This document shows, piece by piece, positions 37,577 through 46,518 of a DNA stretch of 64,000 nt. The stretch is taken from NCBI GenBank assembly GCA_026417975.1, contig JAOACD010000007.1:167572-231571 (forward strand). The letters run 5' to 3'. Position 1 is the stretch's first letter, and every line of letters begins with the position of its first letter. The position numbers and the translations under genes were made by a program. The notes under the pieces are model-generated. The model worked only from the letters and a program-made list of their open reading frames with translations. It was not told where the DNA came from and searched no databases. The DNA comes from Melioribacter sp. Its GTDB lineage: Bacteria; Bacteroidota; Ignavibacteria; Ignavibacteriales; Melioribacteraceae.

Positions 37577-39111
37577 CTAACCTCATAAACAAGTAAATAT
37601 TGATGAATAATCTCAAGTTCATTATGTATTTTTTTGATATCTACATTATTGTTTTCTGGTACAACTATTATTATTTCTTTTAACCATAATTTAGTATGGT
37701 CGATATTCTCAATTATCTTTAATGCCAGTGGTACAATATAACCATTTATTCTAAAATCTCGTGCCTTTAACACTAAAAAACCTTCTTCGATTAAATTAGA
37801 CAATTTATTAATGATATCTTTCAAGGTAATAAGATAATTTTCAATGTCTAAAAGTGAATTAAATCCTTCTTCGGGTAATTTTACATATAATAACTCATTT
37901 TTATTAACTGACTTTTTTATTTGCATACTTAATTCATTAGCTTTGGAAGAATTTGTTTTAACAATTAAATAATTATTCCCATTTGAATATCTAAATATTA
38001 CATTTTTATCTACTAGTTCATCTGAATCTTTCTCTGGAAATACCCACACTGTAGTAGTTTCGAGTTTATTCAAGTCTTTTTTTAATTTTAATTTTTCTTC
38101 TTTAGCAGAAAAAAGATTATAATTTAGGGGTGCTTCTTTTACGTAAGTTAAAGTATTACTTCCCGGTTTTTCAAAAATTGGAAGATATTCATGAGCCAAT
38201 AAAAGGAAATTATACTTTATGCTATTATCATACCAAAATCCGGTGGTTTTACAATTATGCTGCCTTTTTATAATTAATTCTTTTAATAAAAACCCAGCTT
38301 TCAAGAAAACATTTATTAATTTAAATCCAAGTGGGACTATGTGCTTCTTTTTTCTTGTATCCCCAATTAATATTGCACATTTCGAATAAGGTTTCAAAAC
38401 TCTAAAGCTTTCTTTTGCCACCTTATACATTTCAGTTAAAAATTCATCAATACTAAGCAATGAAAGGTCGCCTTCTTTAAAATGTGTATAATGAATAATA
38501 TTTGCATAAGGTGGATGAGCACAAATTAAATCAACAGAATTATCTTCCAAAAAAGATAAATTTCTTGCATCTCCTACAAGCAATTTCGGCTCATAGAATT
38601 TTTCTGTTTTACTTTCATGATCAAAAAGAGTTTGCTGAGGTTCTACAACAAAATCCAAATTTTTCTTTGCTAATTGGATAGCATTTTCATTTATAACCAT
38701 TGCAATACATCTTCTTCCCAATAATTTACATTCAACAGCAGTAGTCCCTGCACCACAAAAATAATCAAGCACTAAATCCCCTTCTCTTGAGTACTTTAAT
38801 ATGATATTGCGAGGAATATATGGTGACCAATTGCCTCTATATTCTCCACTGTGTGTTGCCCAATTTCCTCTTTGTTTGAAACTCCATACGCTACTTTGTT
38901 CTTCACTAAAATTCTTTGGTGAATAAGTTTTTATTTTTTTATTATTATTTATTGAACTAACATTCAACCCTTTAATTTTTGTAATAACTTTTTCAATGTA
39001 TTTAGATGAAACACCATACTTTTTGCCAATTTCTATCTCTGTTGTGCCTTTTAACTTTTCATTTATTATTGCCAATTCTAATTCGTTGCAATGTAACCTT
39101 TTATTATTCAT
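37573..39111 (-). CDS. Site-specific DNA methyltransferase (N6-A/N4-C type) with N-terminal helix-turn-helix
   Basis: A 512-residue protein. Residues 8-50 resemble a helix-turn-helix (TTEIEIGKKYGVSSKYIEKVI). AdoMet motif I is LDYFCGAGTT (115-124), and the catalytic motif IV is HPPY (199-202), in place of the usual D/N/SPPY. The order I before IV and the peptide RGNWSPYIP are common in this class. The C-terminal 200 residues have no clear family. It is followed by a coupled, broken ORF, so it may be the remaining half of a restriction-modification system or an orphan. It lies 9 bp downstream of the OTCase gene. Confidence 0.8.
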   Translation of the reverse strand: MNNKRLHCNELELAIINEKLKGTTEIEIGKKYGVSSKYIEKVITKIKGLNVSSINNNKKIKTYSPKNFSEEQSSVWSFKQRGNWATHSGEYRGNWSPYIPRNIILKYSREGDLVLDYFCGAGTTAVECKLLGRRCIAMVINENAIQLAKKNLDFVVEPQQTLFDHESKTEKFYEPKLLVGDARNLSFLEDNSVDLICAHPPYANIIHYTHFKEGDLSLLSIDEFLTEMYKVAKESFRVLKPYSKCAILIGDTRKKKHIVPLGFKLINVFLKAGFLLKELIIKRQHNCKTTGFWYDNSIKYNFLLLAHEYLPIFEKPGSNTLTYVKEAPLNYNLFSAKEEKLKLKKDLNKLETTTVWVFPEKDSDELVDKNVIFRYSNGNNYLIVKTNSSKANELSMQIKKSVNKNELLYVKLPEEGFNSLLDIENYLITLKDIINKLSNLIEEGFLVLKARDFRINGYIVPLALKIIENIDHTKLWLKEIIIVVPENNNVDIKKIHNELEIIHQYLLVYEVR

Positions 39112-39119
39112 ATTTCACT

Positions 39120-40052
39120 CTACATTAATAAAGCCATAATAGCTTTCTGTACATGCAATCTATTTTCAGCTTCATCAAAAACTACTGAATTTGGGGAATC
39201 AATAATTTCGTCTGTTACTTCTTCTCCTCTATGAGCTGGTAAACAATGCATAAAAAGATAATCATCTTTAGCTAATTTTATTAATTCTAAGTTTACTTGA
39301 AAATTCTTAAATATCTTTTTTCTTTCTTCAGCTTCTTTTTCTTGTCCCATACTTGCCCATACATCTGTATAAACTATGTCAGCATTTTTAATTGCTTCTT
39401 TAGGATCATTAATAATTTCAACTTTACTTCCAAAGTATTTAGCTATTTCAATGGACTCTTGTACAATTTCTTTTTTAGGTTCATAACCTTTTGGGGAAGC
39501 TATTACAATATCAATTCCCACTTTTGAACAACCGTGAAGTAAACTATGTGCAACATTATTTCCATCACCAACGTAAGCCAATTTTAGCCCTTGAAGTTTA
39601 TTTTTCTTTTCAAGAATTGTAAATAAATCTGATAATACCTGACATGGATGCATCAAATCTGTTAGTCCATTAATAACGGGAATTGTTGCGTATTTTGCTA
39701 AATCTATTACATCTTGATGAGAATAAGTTCTTATCATTATTCCATCTAAATATCTTGATAATACCTTTGCAGTATCATGAATATTCTCGCTTCTTCCTAA
39801 TTGTAAATCACTCTGGTTAAAATACATTCCATGTCCACCCAATTGATAAATACCTGTTTCAAAAGAGATTCTTGTTCTTGTAGAAGGTTTAGAAAATATC
39901 ATTCCAAGGGTTTTTCCTTTAAGAAAATGATGTTCTTCTCCAGTATAAAGTTTTCTCTTTAGAGATTTTGCTACATCAAAAATTTCATAAATTTCTTCTA
40001 AGGAAAGATCCATAATTGAAATTAAATCTTTCCCTTTCATATTAACAGCCAT
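39120..40052 (-). CDS. argF: Ornithine carbamoyltransferase
   Basis: A 310-residue protein with the carbamoyl-phosphate motif SKPSTRTRISFE, LTDLMHPCQVLSDL, and the ornithine site HCLPAHRGEEV. It makes citrulline from ornithine and carbamoyl phosphate, or runs backward in arginine breakdown. The ATG is preceded by AAAGGTGGG. It lies 71 bp downstream of a carbamate kinase gene. Confidence 0.93.
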   Translation of the reverse strand: MAVNMKGKDLISIMDLSLEEIYEIFDVAKSLKRKLYTGEEHHFLKGKTLGMIFSKPSTRTRISFETGIYQLGGHGMYFNQSDLQLGRSENIHDTAKVLSRYLDGIMIRTYSHQDVIDLAKYATIPVINGLTDLMHPCQVLSDLFTILEKKNKLQGLKLAYVGDGNNVAHSLLHGCSKVGIDIVIASPKGYEPKKEIVQESIEIAKYFGSKVEIINDPKEAIKNADIVYTDVWASMGQEKEAEERKKIFKNFQVNLELIKLAKDDYLFMHCLPAHRGEEVTDEIIDSPNSVVFDEAENRLHVQKAIMALLM

Positions 40053-40123
40053 ATTCCCACCTTTGTTGTTTTTTTTATAAATACAAAGTTGTAATTGCTA
40101 ATTTTAAAAAACGAAAATAAAAA

Positions 40124-41071
40124 TTATTCTAAAGTTATTCTTGTCCCACAATTATCTTTTTCAATCTCATCTTCATTTGTAATAATTGCTTCTTTACCTC
40201 CTCCTTCAATGAATTCTATTGCTGCTAAAATTTTAGGTCCCATAGTACCTTCAGGGAATTCACCCATAGCATAATATTTTTTAGCTTCTGAAACTGTTAA
40301 TTTATCTAACGGGCTTTGGTTTTGTTTTTTAAAGTTAATATAAACTTTAGGAACATCAGTAATGATATAAAATCTATCTGCCCCGATTTCTTTAGCTAAG
40401 AATGCAGAAGCCAAATCTTTATCAATTACTGCTTCAATAGCCTCAAGATATTTTGTATCTTCATGCCAATATACAGGTATTCCACCGCCACCAACTGCTA
40501 TAACAATATTACCTTTCTTTACCATATCTTTAATAACTTTTTTATTCATTATGTCAATTGGTTTTGGAGAAGGAACAACCCTTCTCCAACCTCTTTTGGC
40601 TGGATCTTCCTTAAAAATCCATCCGTTAGTTTTAGCTAAAAGCTCAGCTTCTTCTTTCAAATAAAACCTTCCAATCGGCTTTGTTGGATTTCGAAAAGCA
40701 GGATCATTAATATCAACTAATACCTGAGTTATAATTGCTACAACATTTCTTTTAAGATTAGTTTTACTTAATGCATTACGCATTTGTCGTTCTATCATAT
40801 ATCCTATACCACCTTGAGAATCTGCCACACAAATATCGAGTGGCATTTTAGGTATGTTGTATAGACTATTACCCGCTTCGTTTCTTAAAAGAATATTTCC
40901 TACTTGAGGGCCGTTGCCATGGGTTATAACTATGTTATATCCAAGTCGTAATAATCCTATAAGTTTTTTACAAGTTTGGAGTGTGTGTTTTTCTTGTTGT
41001 TCGATAGTTCCCGCTTCATTACTTCTTAAAAGAGCATTGCCGCCTAATGCGACAACTGCAATCTTTTTCAT
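40124..41071 (-). CDS. arcC: Carbamate kinase
   Basis: A 315-residue amino-acid-kinase fold enzyme. It has VALGGNALL, ITHGNGPQVGN, VAVGGGGIPVYW and the C-terminal MGPKILAAIEFIEGGGKEAIIT. It interconverts carbamoyl phosphate + ADP and carbamate + ATP. Beside an OTCase this suggests citrulline breakdown giving ATP, or channelled carbamoyl-phosphate supply. No arginine deiminase is in the window. Its ATG overlaps the end of the upstream GTPase gene. Confidence 0.95.
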   Translation of the reverse strand: MKKIAVVALGGNALLRSNEAGTIEQQEKHTLQTCKKLIGLLRLGYNIVITHGNGPQVGNILLRNEAGNSLYNIPKMPLDICVADSQGGIGYMIERQMRNALSKTNLKRNVVAIITQVLVDINDPAFRNPTKPIGRFYLKEEAELLAKTNGWIFKEDPAKRGWRRVVPSPKPIDIMNKKVIKDMVKKGNIVIAVGGGGIPVYWHEDTKYLEAIEAVIDKDLASAFLAKEIGADRFYIITDVPKVYINFKKQNQSPLDKLTVSEAKKYYAMGEFPEGTMGPKILAAIEFIEGGGKEAIITNEDEIEKDNCGTRITLE

Positions 41072-42387
41072 ATAATTCCTTTAGACTTCAGAATACTTTC
41101 TAAGGTATTTTGACCAACTTCTTGTAGTTCATACATAACTCTTGTTGTAGGCTTGTTTATTTTTAGAATTCTTCCTAAATCAATAGGAGTTGCTATTACA
41201 ACAGAGTCGCAATCTGTTCGATTAATTGTTTCCTCTAAATCTTTAATTTGCTTTTCACCATAACCCATTGCTGGAAGAAGAATACCAATGTGAGGATATT
41301 TGGCATAAGTATCTACTATTGATTTTACTGCATATGGCCTTGGATCTACAATTTCTCGTGCATTAAGTTTTTTTGCAATAACTGTTCCAGCTCCGTATTT
41401 CATTTCGCCGTGTGTCAAAGTAGGACCATCTTCAATAATTAGAACTCTTTTACCTGTTATTAGTTCAGGTCTGTCAACAGTAATTGGAGAATTTGCTTCT
41501 ATTATAATTGCTTTAGGATTTACTAAATGTACATTGTTACGAACAGTTTCTATTCCTTCTTTAGTGGCAGAATCGATTTTATTGATAATAACAACATCAG
41601 CTATTCTCAAACATGTATTACCGGGATAATAACGTAATTCGTGACCAGGGCGATGAGGATCTGTTACAGTAAAAATAAGGTCAGATTTAAAGAAAGGCAT
41701 ATCGTTATTTCCTCCATCCCATAAGATTATATCCGCTTCTTTTTCTGCTTCTCTTAATATAGCTTCATAGTCTACACCAGCATAAATTATACCACCTCTT
41801 GCAATGTGAGGTTCATATTCTTCTCTTTCTTCAATCGTGCAATTATATTTATCAAGATCAGAGAAATCGGCAAATCTTTGCACTCTTTGTTTTACCAAAT
41901 CTCCATAAGGCATTGGGTGACGAACAGCCACTACTTTTTTATTTGCATCTGTAAGAATTTTTACAAGCTTTCGTGATGTTTGAGATTTTCCACAACCTGT
42001 TCTAACTGCTAAGACAGAAATTACCGGTTTTGAACTTTTCAAAGTAGTTTCATTCATACCCATTAATCTAAACGAAGCACCTGCTGCATTAACAATAGAA
42101 GCCTTTGTCATAACATAATCAAATGGTACATCTGAATATGCGAACACAACTTCATCGACTTGATATTTTTGAATTAGCTCTACAAGTTTTGATTCCTCAT
42201 AAATATTTATACCTTTTGGATAAAGTTTACCAGCAAGTTCTGGAGGATAAATTCGTCCATCAATATTTGGAATTTGAGTAGCCGTAAAGGCAACTACTTC
42301 GTAGTTCTCATTATCTCTAAAAAAAACATTAAAATTATGGAAATCTCTGCCTGCAGCGCCCATAATTAAAACTTTTCTACGTGTCAT
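41068..42387 (-). CDS. COG2403-type GTPase (cyclic 2,3-diphosphoglycerate synthetase-like)
   Basis: A 439-residue protein using the ATG at 42385-42387, which has GTGAGGT upstream; the track start is a GTG four codons earlier. It has MGAAGRDFHNFNVFFRDN, a P-loop VRTGCGKSQTSRK, DGGNNDMPFF and NKID. This is COG2403, often annotated from archaeal cyclic 2,3-diphosphoglycerate synthetase. In bacteria its reaction is not settled. The link to carbamate kinase and OTCase (overlapping genes) suggests a role in carbamoyl-phosphate or arginine metabolism. Confidence 0.82.
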   Translation of the reverse strand: MTRRKVLIMGAAGRDFHNFNVFFRDNENYEVVAFTATQIPNIDGRIYPPELAGKLYPKGINIYEESKLVELIQKYQVDEVVFAYSDVPFDYVMTKASIVNAAGASFRLMGMNETTLKSSKPVISVLAVRTGCGKSQTSRKLVKILTDANKKVVAVRHPMPYGDLVKQRVQRFADFSDLDKYNCTIEEREEYEPHIARGGIIYAGVDYEAILREAEKEADIILWDGGNNDMPFFKSDLIFTVTDPHRPGHELRYYPGNTCLRIADVVIINKIDSATKEGIETVRNNVHLVNPKAIIIEANSPITVDRPELITGKRVLIIEDGPTLTHGEMKYGAGTVIAKKLNAREIVDPRPYAVKSIVDTYAKYPHIGILLPAMGYGEKQIKDLEETINRTDCDSVVIATPIDLGRILKINKPTTRVMYELQEVGQNTLESILKSKGII

Positions 42388-42405
42388 AAAAAACCTCACT
42401 TCTGT

Positions 42406-44238
42406 TTATTCAACCGTTACACTTTTTGCTAAATTTCTTGGTTGGTCCACATTTAATCCTTTTTTAACAGCAATATGATAAGCAAGTAACTGAAGTGGAA
42501 TTACACTTAAAATTGGTTGAAGCATATCTATGGTTTTAGGAATTCGAATTACATGGTCTACTAGTTTTTCAATATGGTCATCCTCTTCATTAACTATTGC
42601 TAATATTCTTCCTTTTCTTGCTTTAACTTCTTGTATATTACTTAAAACTTTTTCATAAACACTATCTTTAATTGCTAAAAATACAACTGGCATATTTTCA
42701 TCAATTAATGCTATAGGACCATGCTTCATTTCTGCTGCTGGATAGCCTTCTGCGTGTATGTATGAAATTTCTTTTAACTTTAGAGCACCTTCAAGAGCTA
42801 CTGGGAAATGATAACCTCTTCCTAGGTAAAGAAAATTTTTACAATCACTATAGATTTCTGCAATTTTTTTAATTTCATCATTAAGCTTTAGGATTTTCTC
42901 TACTTTTGAAGTTAAGTTTTGCATTTCTTTAATAATTTCTTGCCCCTCAATTAAAGTCATACTTCTTTTACGTGCTAAAAGCAAAGTTATAAGTGAAAGA
43001 ACAACTAATTGAGAAGTAAAAGCTTTAGTAGAAGCTACACCTATTTCAGGTCCTGCATGAATATAAACCCCTGCATCACTTTCTCTTGCAATTGAACTAC
43101 CAACTACATTACAAATACCAAGACAAAGTGCTCCTTTCTTTTTAGCTTCTCTTAGTGATGCTAATGTATCTGCTGTTTCACCACTTTGAGAAATAAAAAA
43201 TACAGTATCATTTGGAGTTATGATTGGTTTTCTATATCTAAATTCTGATGCATATTCAACTTCTACTGGTATACCTGCATATTGTTCTATCATATATTCT
43301 CCGACTAGCCCTGCGTGCCACGAAGTTCCACATGCCGATATGATTATTCTATTTGAATTAACTATTTTGTCTTCGTACCCTTGTAATCCACCAAGTTTTG
43401 AAATCCCTTCATCATAAAGCAGACGACCTCGCATTGAATTATAAATTGATTCTGGTTGTTCCATTATTTCTTTAAGCATGTAATGAGGATAACCACCTTT
43501 TGAAATTTCATCAACACTAATATCAACTTCGTGAATCTCCTTAATTATTTCTTCATCATGAATATTTTTTGCATGAAAATGATCTTTAAATACTTCTGCA
43601 ATATCTCCATCTTCAAGATATACAACTTGACTAGTATAAGTAATTAAAGCATTAACGTCAGAGGCAACAAAATTTTCATTTTTTCCTATTCCTATTACTA
43701 AAGGAGAGCCTTTTCTTGCAACCACAATCTTGTCAGGTTCATACTTATAAATTACAGCAATTCCATATGTACCTTCAACTTCATTCAGTGCGTATCGCAC
43801 TGCCTGAAACAAATTATGTTTTAACTTAAGGTAATGATCAATTAAGTGAGCTAATACTTCTGTATCAGTTTCGCTTATAAAGTTGTAACCTTCGTTTATC
43901 AATCCTTTTTTAAGAGAAGCATAGTTTTCAATAATTCCATTATGAATTACAAATAAAGTTTTATCATTATTCATATGAGGGTGAGCATTTTCAATACTTG
44001 GCTCACCATGTGTAGCCCACCTTGTATGACCAATCCCAAGATTTGCATATAAATTCTCTTTATAAATTAGTTTTTCTAAATCTGCAACTTTCCCTTTTGT
44101 TTTTACTACTTTGCTGTCATCTTGACTTATAATCCCAATTCCAGCAGAATCATATCCCCTATATTCAAGTCTCTTTAATCCTTCCAATAAAATTGGAATA
44201 CAATTTTTGTTGCCTATATAGCCAACAATTCCACACAT
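42406..44238 (-). CDS. glmS: Glucosamine-6-phosphate synthase (isomerizing)
   Basis: A 610-residue GlmS. The N-terminal glutaminase begins MCGIVGYIG with the nucleophile Cys at position 2. Two SIS domains follow (SACGTSWHAG, ISQSGETADTL, LGRGYHFPVALEGALK) and the protein ends KSVTVE. It makes glucosamine-6-phosphate from fructose-6-phosphate and glutamine for peptidoglycan and LPS. No glmS ribozyme was recognised in the short leader. It is probably first in the run with the GTPase, arcC and argF. Confidence 0.98.
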   Translation of the reverse strand: MCGIVGYIGNKNCIPILLEGLKRLEYRGYDSAGIGIISQDDSKVVKTKGKVADLEKLIYKENLYANLGIGHTRWATHGEPSIENAHPHMNNDKTLFVIHNGIIENYASLKKGLINEGYNFISETDTEVLAHLIDHYLKLKHNLFQAVRYALNEVEGTYGIAVIYKYEPDKIVVARKGSPLVIGIGKNENFVASDVNALITYTSQVVYLEDGDIAEVFKDHFHAKNIHDEEIIKEIHEVDISVDEISKGGYPHYMLKEIMEQPESIYNSMRGRLLYDEGISKLGGLQGYEDKIVNSNRIIISACGTSWHAGLVGEYMIEQYAGIPVEVEYASEFRYRKPIITPNDTVFFISQSGETADTLASLREAKKKGALCLGICNVVGSSIARESDAGVYIHAGPEIGVASTKAFTSQLVVLSLITLLLARKRSMTLIEGQEIIKEMQNLTSKVEKILKLNDEIKKIAEIYSDCKNFLYLGRGYHFPVALEGALKLKEISYIHAEGYPAAEMKHGPIALIDENMPVVFLAIKDSVYEKVLSNIQEVKARKGRILAIVNEEDDHIEKLVDHVIRIPKTIDMLQPILSVIPLQLLAYHIAVKKGLNVDQPRNLAKSVTVE

Positions 44239-44467
44239 ATTAACTCCTTTTAATTATAAAGTGAAAAAAGAGAAATTTAATGATCAGGGCAAGGACGTAA
44301 AAGTAGCAATCTCGACTTGATAAAAACCCTCAGGTTAATTTTTGAGAAAATAAGCCTTAGCATAAAATTACTTAATACTCTGAAACAAATTTCTGAAAAA
44401 GTTACTGGATAAGCAAATACTTTATGGACAAAAAAATTAGTATTATGTAAAAGTGAAGTCCTCAAAA
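44239..44467. other. Intergenic region with no supported gene
   Basis: Between glmS (minus) and the tRNA-Arg promoter (plus). The track's 62-codon minus ORF here starts at TTG and looks random. I looked for an SRP RNA because of GATCAGGGCAAGGACG but could not form the helix. Nothing else supported. Confidence 0.5.
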
Positions 44468-44498
44468 TTGAATGTTGGAAACAGTAGTTGTATATTTG
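44468..44498 (+). promoter_or_regulatory. Bacteroidota-type promoter for tRNA-Arg
   Basis: TTG (44468-44470), 20 bases, TATATTTG (44491-44498), about 31 bp before the tRNA. Confidence 0.65.
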
Positions 44499-44529
44499 TA
44501 AAGAAAATTAATACTTTTTTCTATTTAAT

Positions 44530-44603
<74 letters not shown>

Positions 44604-44687
44604 CTAAGTGCTATTCCTCAAAAATTCAAAAAAATAATTAGAAAGTAGAGAGGGTAATTTCTGATTAATTAAACTTAATTATTCATT

Positions 44688-44753
44688 TAAGAATAAAGAA
44701 TTAAAATGAATTTAACAAAAAATTATAAAATTACTTTCAGTCCTTTATTCTTA
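44688..44753. repeat. 11-bp inverted repeat upstream of the GYD gene
   Basis: TAAGAATAAAG (44688-44698) and CTTTATTCTTA (44743-44753) are perfect complements with a 44-base AT-rich loop. A 20-codon ORF (ATG 44706) spans the second arm but has no clear ribosome site. Function unknown. Confidence 0.45.
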
Positions 44754-44824
44754 GTTATTGGTTTATAGAGATTTCTAAACTTACTCAATCAAAAAAAATA
44801 ATTCTTATCAAAGAAGGAGGGTTT

Positions 44825-45109
44825 ATGGCAGAGTTTATATTGATGGGTAAGTACTCACAAGAATCTATTAAACAAGTTAGTGCAGAACGCACAAAGCAAG
44901 CCAGCGAACAAATTGAAAAACTTGGAGGCAAAATCAAATCCATTTATGCACTGCTTGGAGAAAAAGACTTAATAATCATTGCTGAACTCCCCGATAATGA
45001 AAAAGCATTGCAAGCTTCACTAGCATTATTCAAAATAACAGGGATTGCATTTACTACTCATCCTGCATTTTCTGTTGAAGTCTTTGACAAGCTTGCAACT
45101 GAAATTTAA
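44825..45109 (+). CDS. GYD-domain protein
   Basis: A 94-residue small soluble protein with the pattern of the GYD family (FILMGKYSQESIKQVSAERTKQASE, LGEKDLIIIAELPDNEKAL), a ferredoxin-like fold related to EthD-type dimeric alpha-beta barrels. No enzyme activity is known. ATG has AGAAGGAGGG just upstream, one of the best ribosome sites here, so it may be well expressed. It stands alone between tRNA-Arg and a convergent terminator. Confidence 0.85.
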   Translation: MAEFILMGKYSQESIKQVSAERTKQASEQIEKLGGKIKSIYALLGEKDLIIIAELPDNEKALQASLALFKITGIAFTTHPAFSVEVFDKLATEI

Positions 45110-45124
45110 ATAGTAATTGTAAAA

Positions 45125-45151
45125 TGGGTCACCTTGAATCTAGGTGACCTA
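45125..45151. terminator. Hairpin between convergent GYD and CDP-alcohol transferase genes
   Basis: Stem GGTCACCT/AGGTGACC with a 7-base loop plus flanking pairs. A run on one side gives a fair T tract for the minus strand; likely bidirectional. Confidence 0.7.
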
Positions 45152-45162
45152 TTAATATGAAT

Positions 45163-45828
45163 TTATTTTATAGTTTCTTCTTTCCTTAATTTTTTACTTT
45201 CCACAATAATTGAAATAATATAAATAACAAAAAATCCTATAGCTAAGAAAAGTGCAGCCAGGTCTAAAATTGTATACTTTTCTCCTTCATGAGCAAACTC
45301 GCTTGCTCCAAAAAAGTAAACTAATGTATTTAGAATAATTATTATTAATCTAACTTCTGTAGGACCAATTTTGTAATAAGAAATTTTAAAAACACCGTAA
45401 ACGTAAGTCCTTATATATACAAGAATTGACATTAACAAATAACCAACAAGAGCAAACATTACAAGATCAAACCTTGCATAAGGAGAAAGGCCTGCGCCTA
45501 CAGCAATTGCAATAATACTCAAAGAATCTAAGGTATGATCTATAAAATATCCATATTTTGGTCTCTCAATTTTTCTATAGCGTGCTAAAGTCCCATCAAG
45601 ACTATCACCAAACCAGTTAATAATTAAACCGAGATCAGCTAACCACAAAAAAAGTTCATCGAAAGATGTTAAATAATAACTTAATCCTGTAATAAAGGAA
45701 CCTATAACACCAATTAAAGTAAGAATATCAGGAGTAATATATCTAGGCATTTTTTGAGCTAACCAGTTTAATGCTGGTCGTTCCAGAGGGCCAAGTAAAA
45801 TGTCATTTATGCGAGTATGAGATTCCAT
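45163..45828 (-). CDS. CDP-alcohol phosphatidyltransferase family membrane protein
   Basis: A 221-residue polytopic enzyme with the family motif D-G-x2-A-R-x8-G-x3-D-x3-D visible as DSLDGTLARYRKIERPKYGYFIDHTLD. Such enzymes displace CMP from a CDP-alcohol to make phospholipids (phosphatidylglycerophosphate, phosphatidylinositol-like lipids). The alcohol acceptor is not clear; the long N-terminal amphipathic stretch matches the pgsA/archaetidyl type. It starts 11 bp after coaE. Confidence 0.85.
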   Translation of the reverse strand: MESHTRINDILLGPLERPALNWLAQKMPRYITPDILTLIGVIGSFITGLSYYLTSFDELFLWLADLGLIINWFGDSLDGTLARYRKIERPKYGYFIDHTLDSLSIIAIAVGAGLSPYARFDLVMFALVGYLLMSILVYIRTYVYGVFKISYYKIGPTEVRLIIIILNTLVYFFGASEFAHEGEKYTILDLAALFLAIGFFVIYIISIIVESKKLRKEETIK

Positions 45829-45839
45829 TAAAAATTCGT

Positions 45840-46439
45840 TTATAATGATTTTATTAAACTAATTAAAAATAAAATCCTATTTCTAAGTTCGTTTATATCA
45901 CAATTATTTTCCACTATAAAATCAGCTAACACTCTTTTTTTTTCATCAGGTATTTGATATTGCATTCTTTGACGAATCTTTTCTTCGTCTACATTATCTC
46001 GCTGCATGATTCTTTCTATACGAGTTTTTTCATCCGAATAAACAAGTATTATATAATCAAAGTAATTTTGAATTTTTGCTTCGTAAACTAAAGCAGATTC
46101 CACAAATACTAAATCATTTTTTTTGAAATGTTCCTTCGCTAAATTTAATACTCTTTGAATTGTAGGTGGATGAACAATAGAATTAATTTTTTCGACATTT
46201 TCTTTGGATGCAAAAATCTTTTCGGCAAGAAATTTTGTATTTAATTGACCATTTATGTAAGATTCTTTACCAAAGTAATCAATAATTTTTTGTCTAACAG
46301 ACTTATAATTTATCATTATTTCTTTAGCAATTATATCGGCTTTAAGTACAATAAAACCCTGATTTTCTACAATAGAACTAACTGTAGACTTTCCTGAACC
46401 TATTCCACCTGTTATAGCTATTAATAATTTTCTCTTCAT
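45840..46439 (-). CDS. coaE: Dephospho-CoA kinase
   Basis: A 199-residue P-loop kinase (ITGGIGSGKSTVSSI) with ADIIAKE, HPPTIQRV, VFVESALVYEAKI and RDNVDEEKIRQRM. It phosphorylates dephospho-CoA, the last step in CoA synthesis. It is followed by the lipid synthase and preceded by a terminator. Confidence 0.95.
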   Translation of the reverse strand: MKRKLLIAITGGIGSGKSTVSSIVENQGFIVLKADIIAKEIMINYKSVRQKIIDYFGKESYINGQLNTKFLAEKIFASKENVEKINSIVHPPTIQRVLNLAKEHFKKNDLVFVESALVYEAKIQNYFDYIILVYSDEKTRIERIMQRDNVDEEKIRQRMQYQIPDEKKRVLADFIVENNCDINELRNRILFLISLIKSL

Positions 46440-46448
46440 AAAAAAAGA

Positions 46449-46511
46449 AAAGACTGTGCTTAATTCAAGTAATTAAAATAGAAAACAGAATTATAATTAA
46501 ACACAGTCTTC
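46449..46511 (-). terminator. Intrinsic terminator after rny
   Basis: A long minus-strand stem AAGACTGTG/CACAGTCTT extended by TTAATT/AATTAA, followed by TTCTTTTTT. It separates the rny transcript from coaE. Confidence 0.8.
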
Positions 46512-46518
46512 TTTAAGT

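Noticed and set aside
44239-44276. glmS ribozyme upstream of glmS
   Set aside because: The leader is short and lacks any recognisable ribozyme core; the ribozyme is mainly a Firmicutes feature.
44277-44465. 62-codon minus ORF and an SRP-RNA-like motif GATCAGGGCAAGG
   Set aside because: The ORF starts at TTG, has no ribosome site and a random composition. The motif cannot be folded into an SRP helix 8 with flanking stems.
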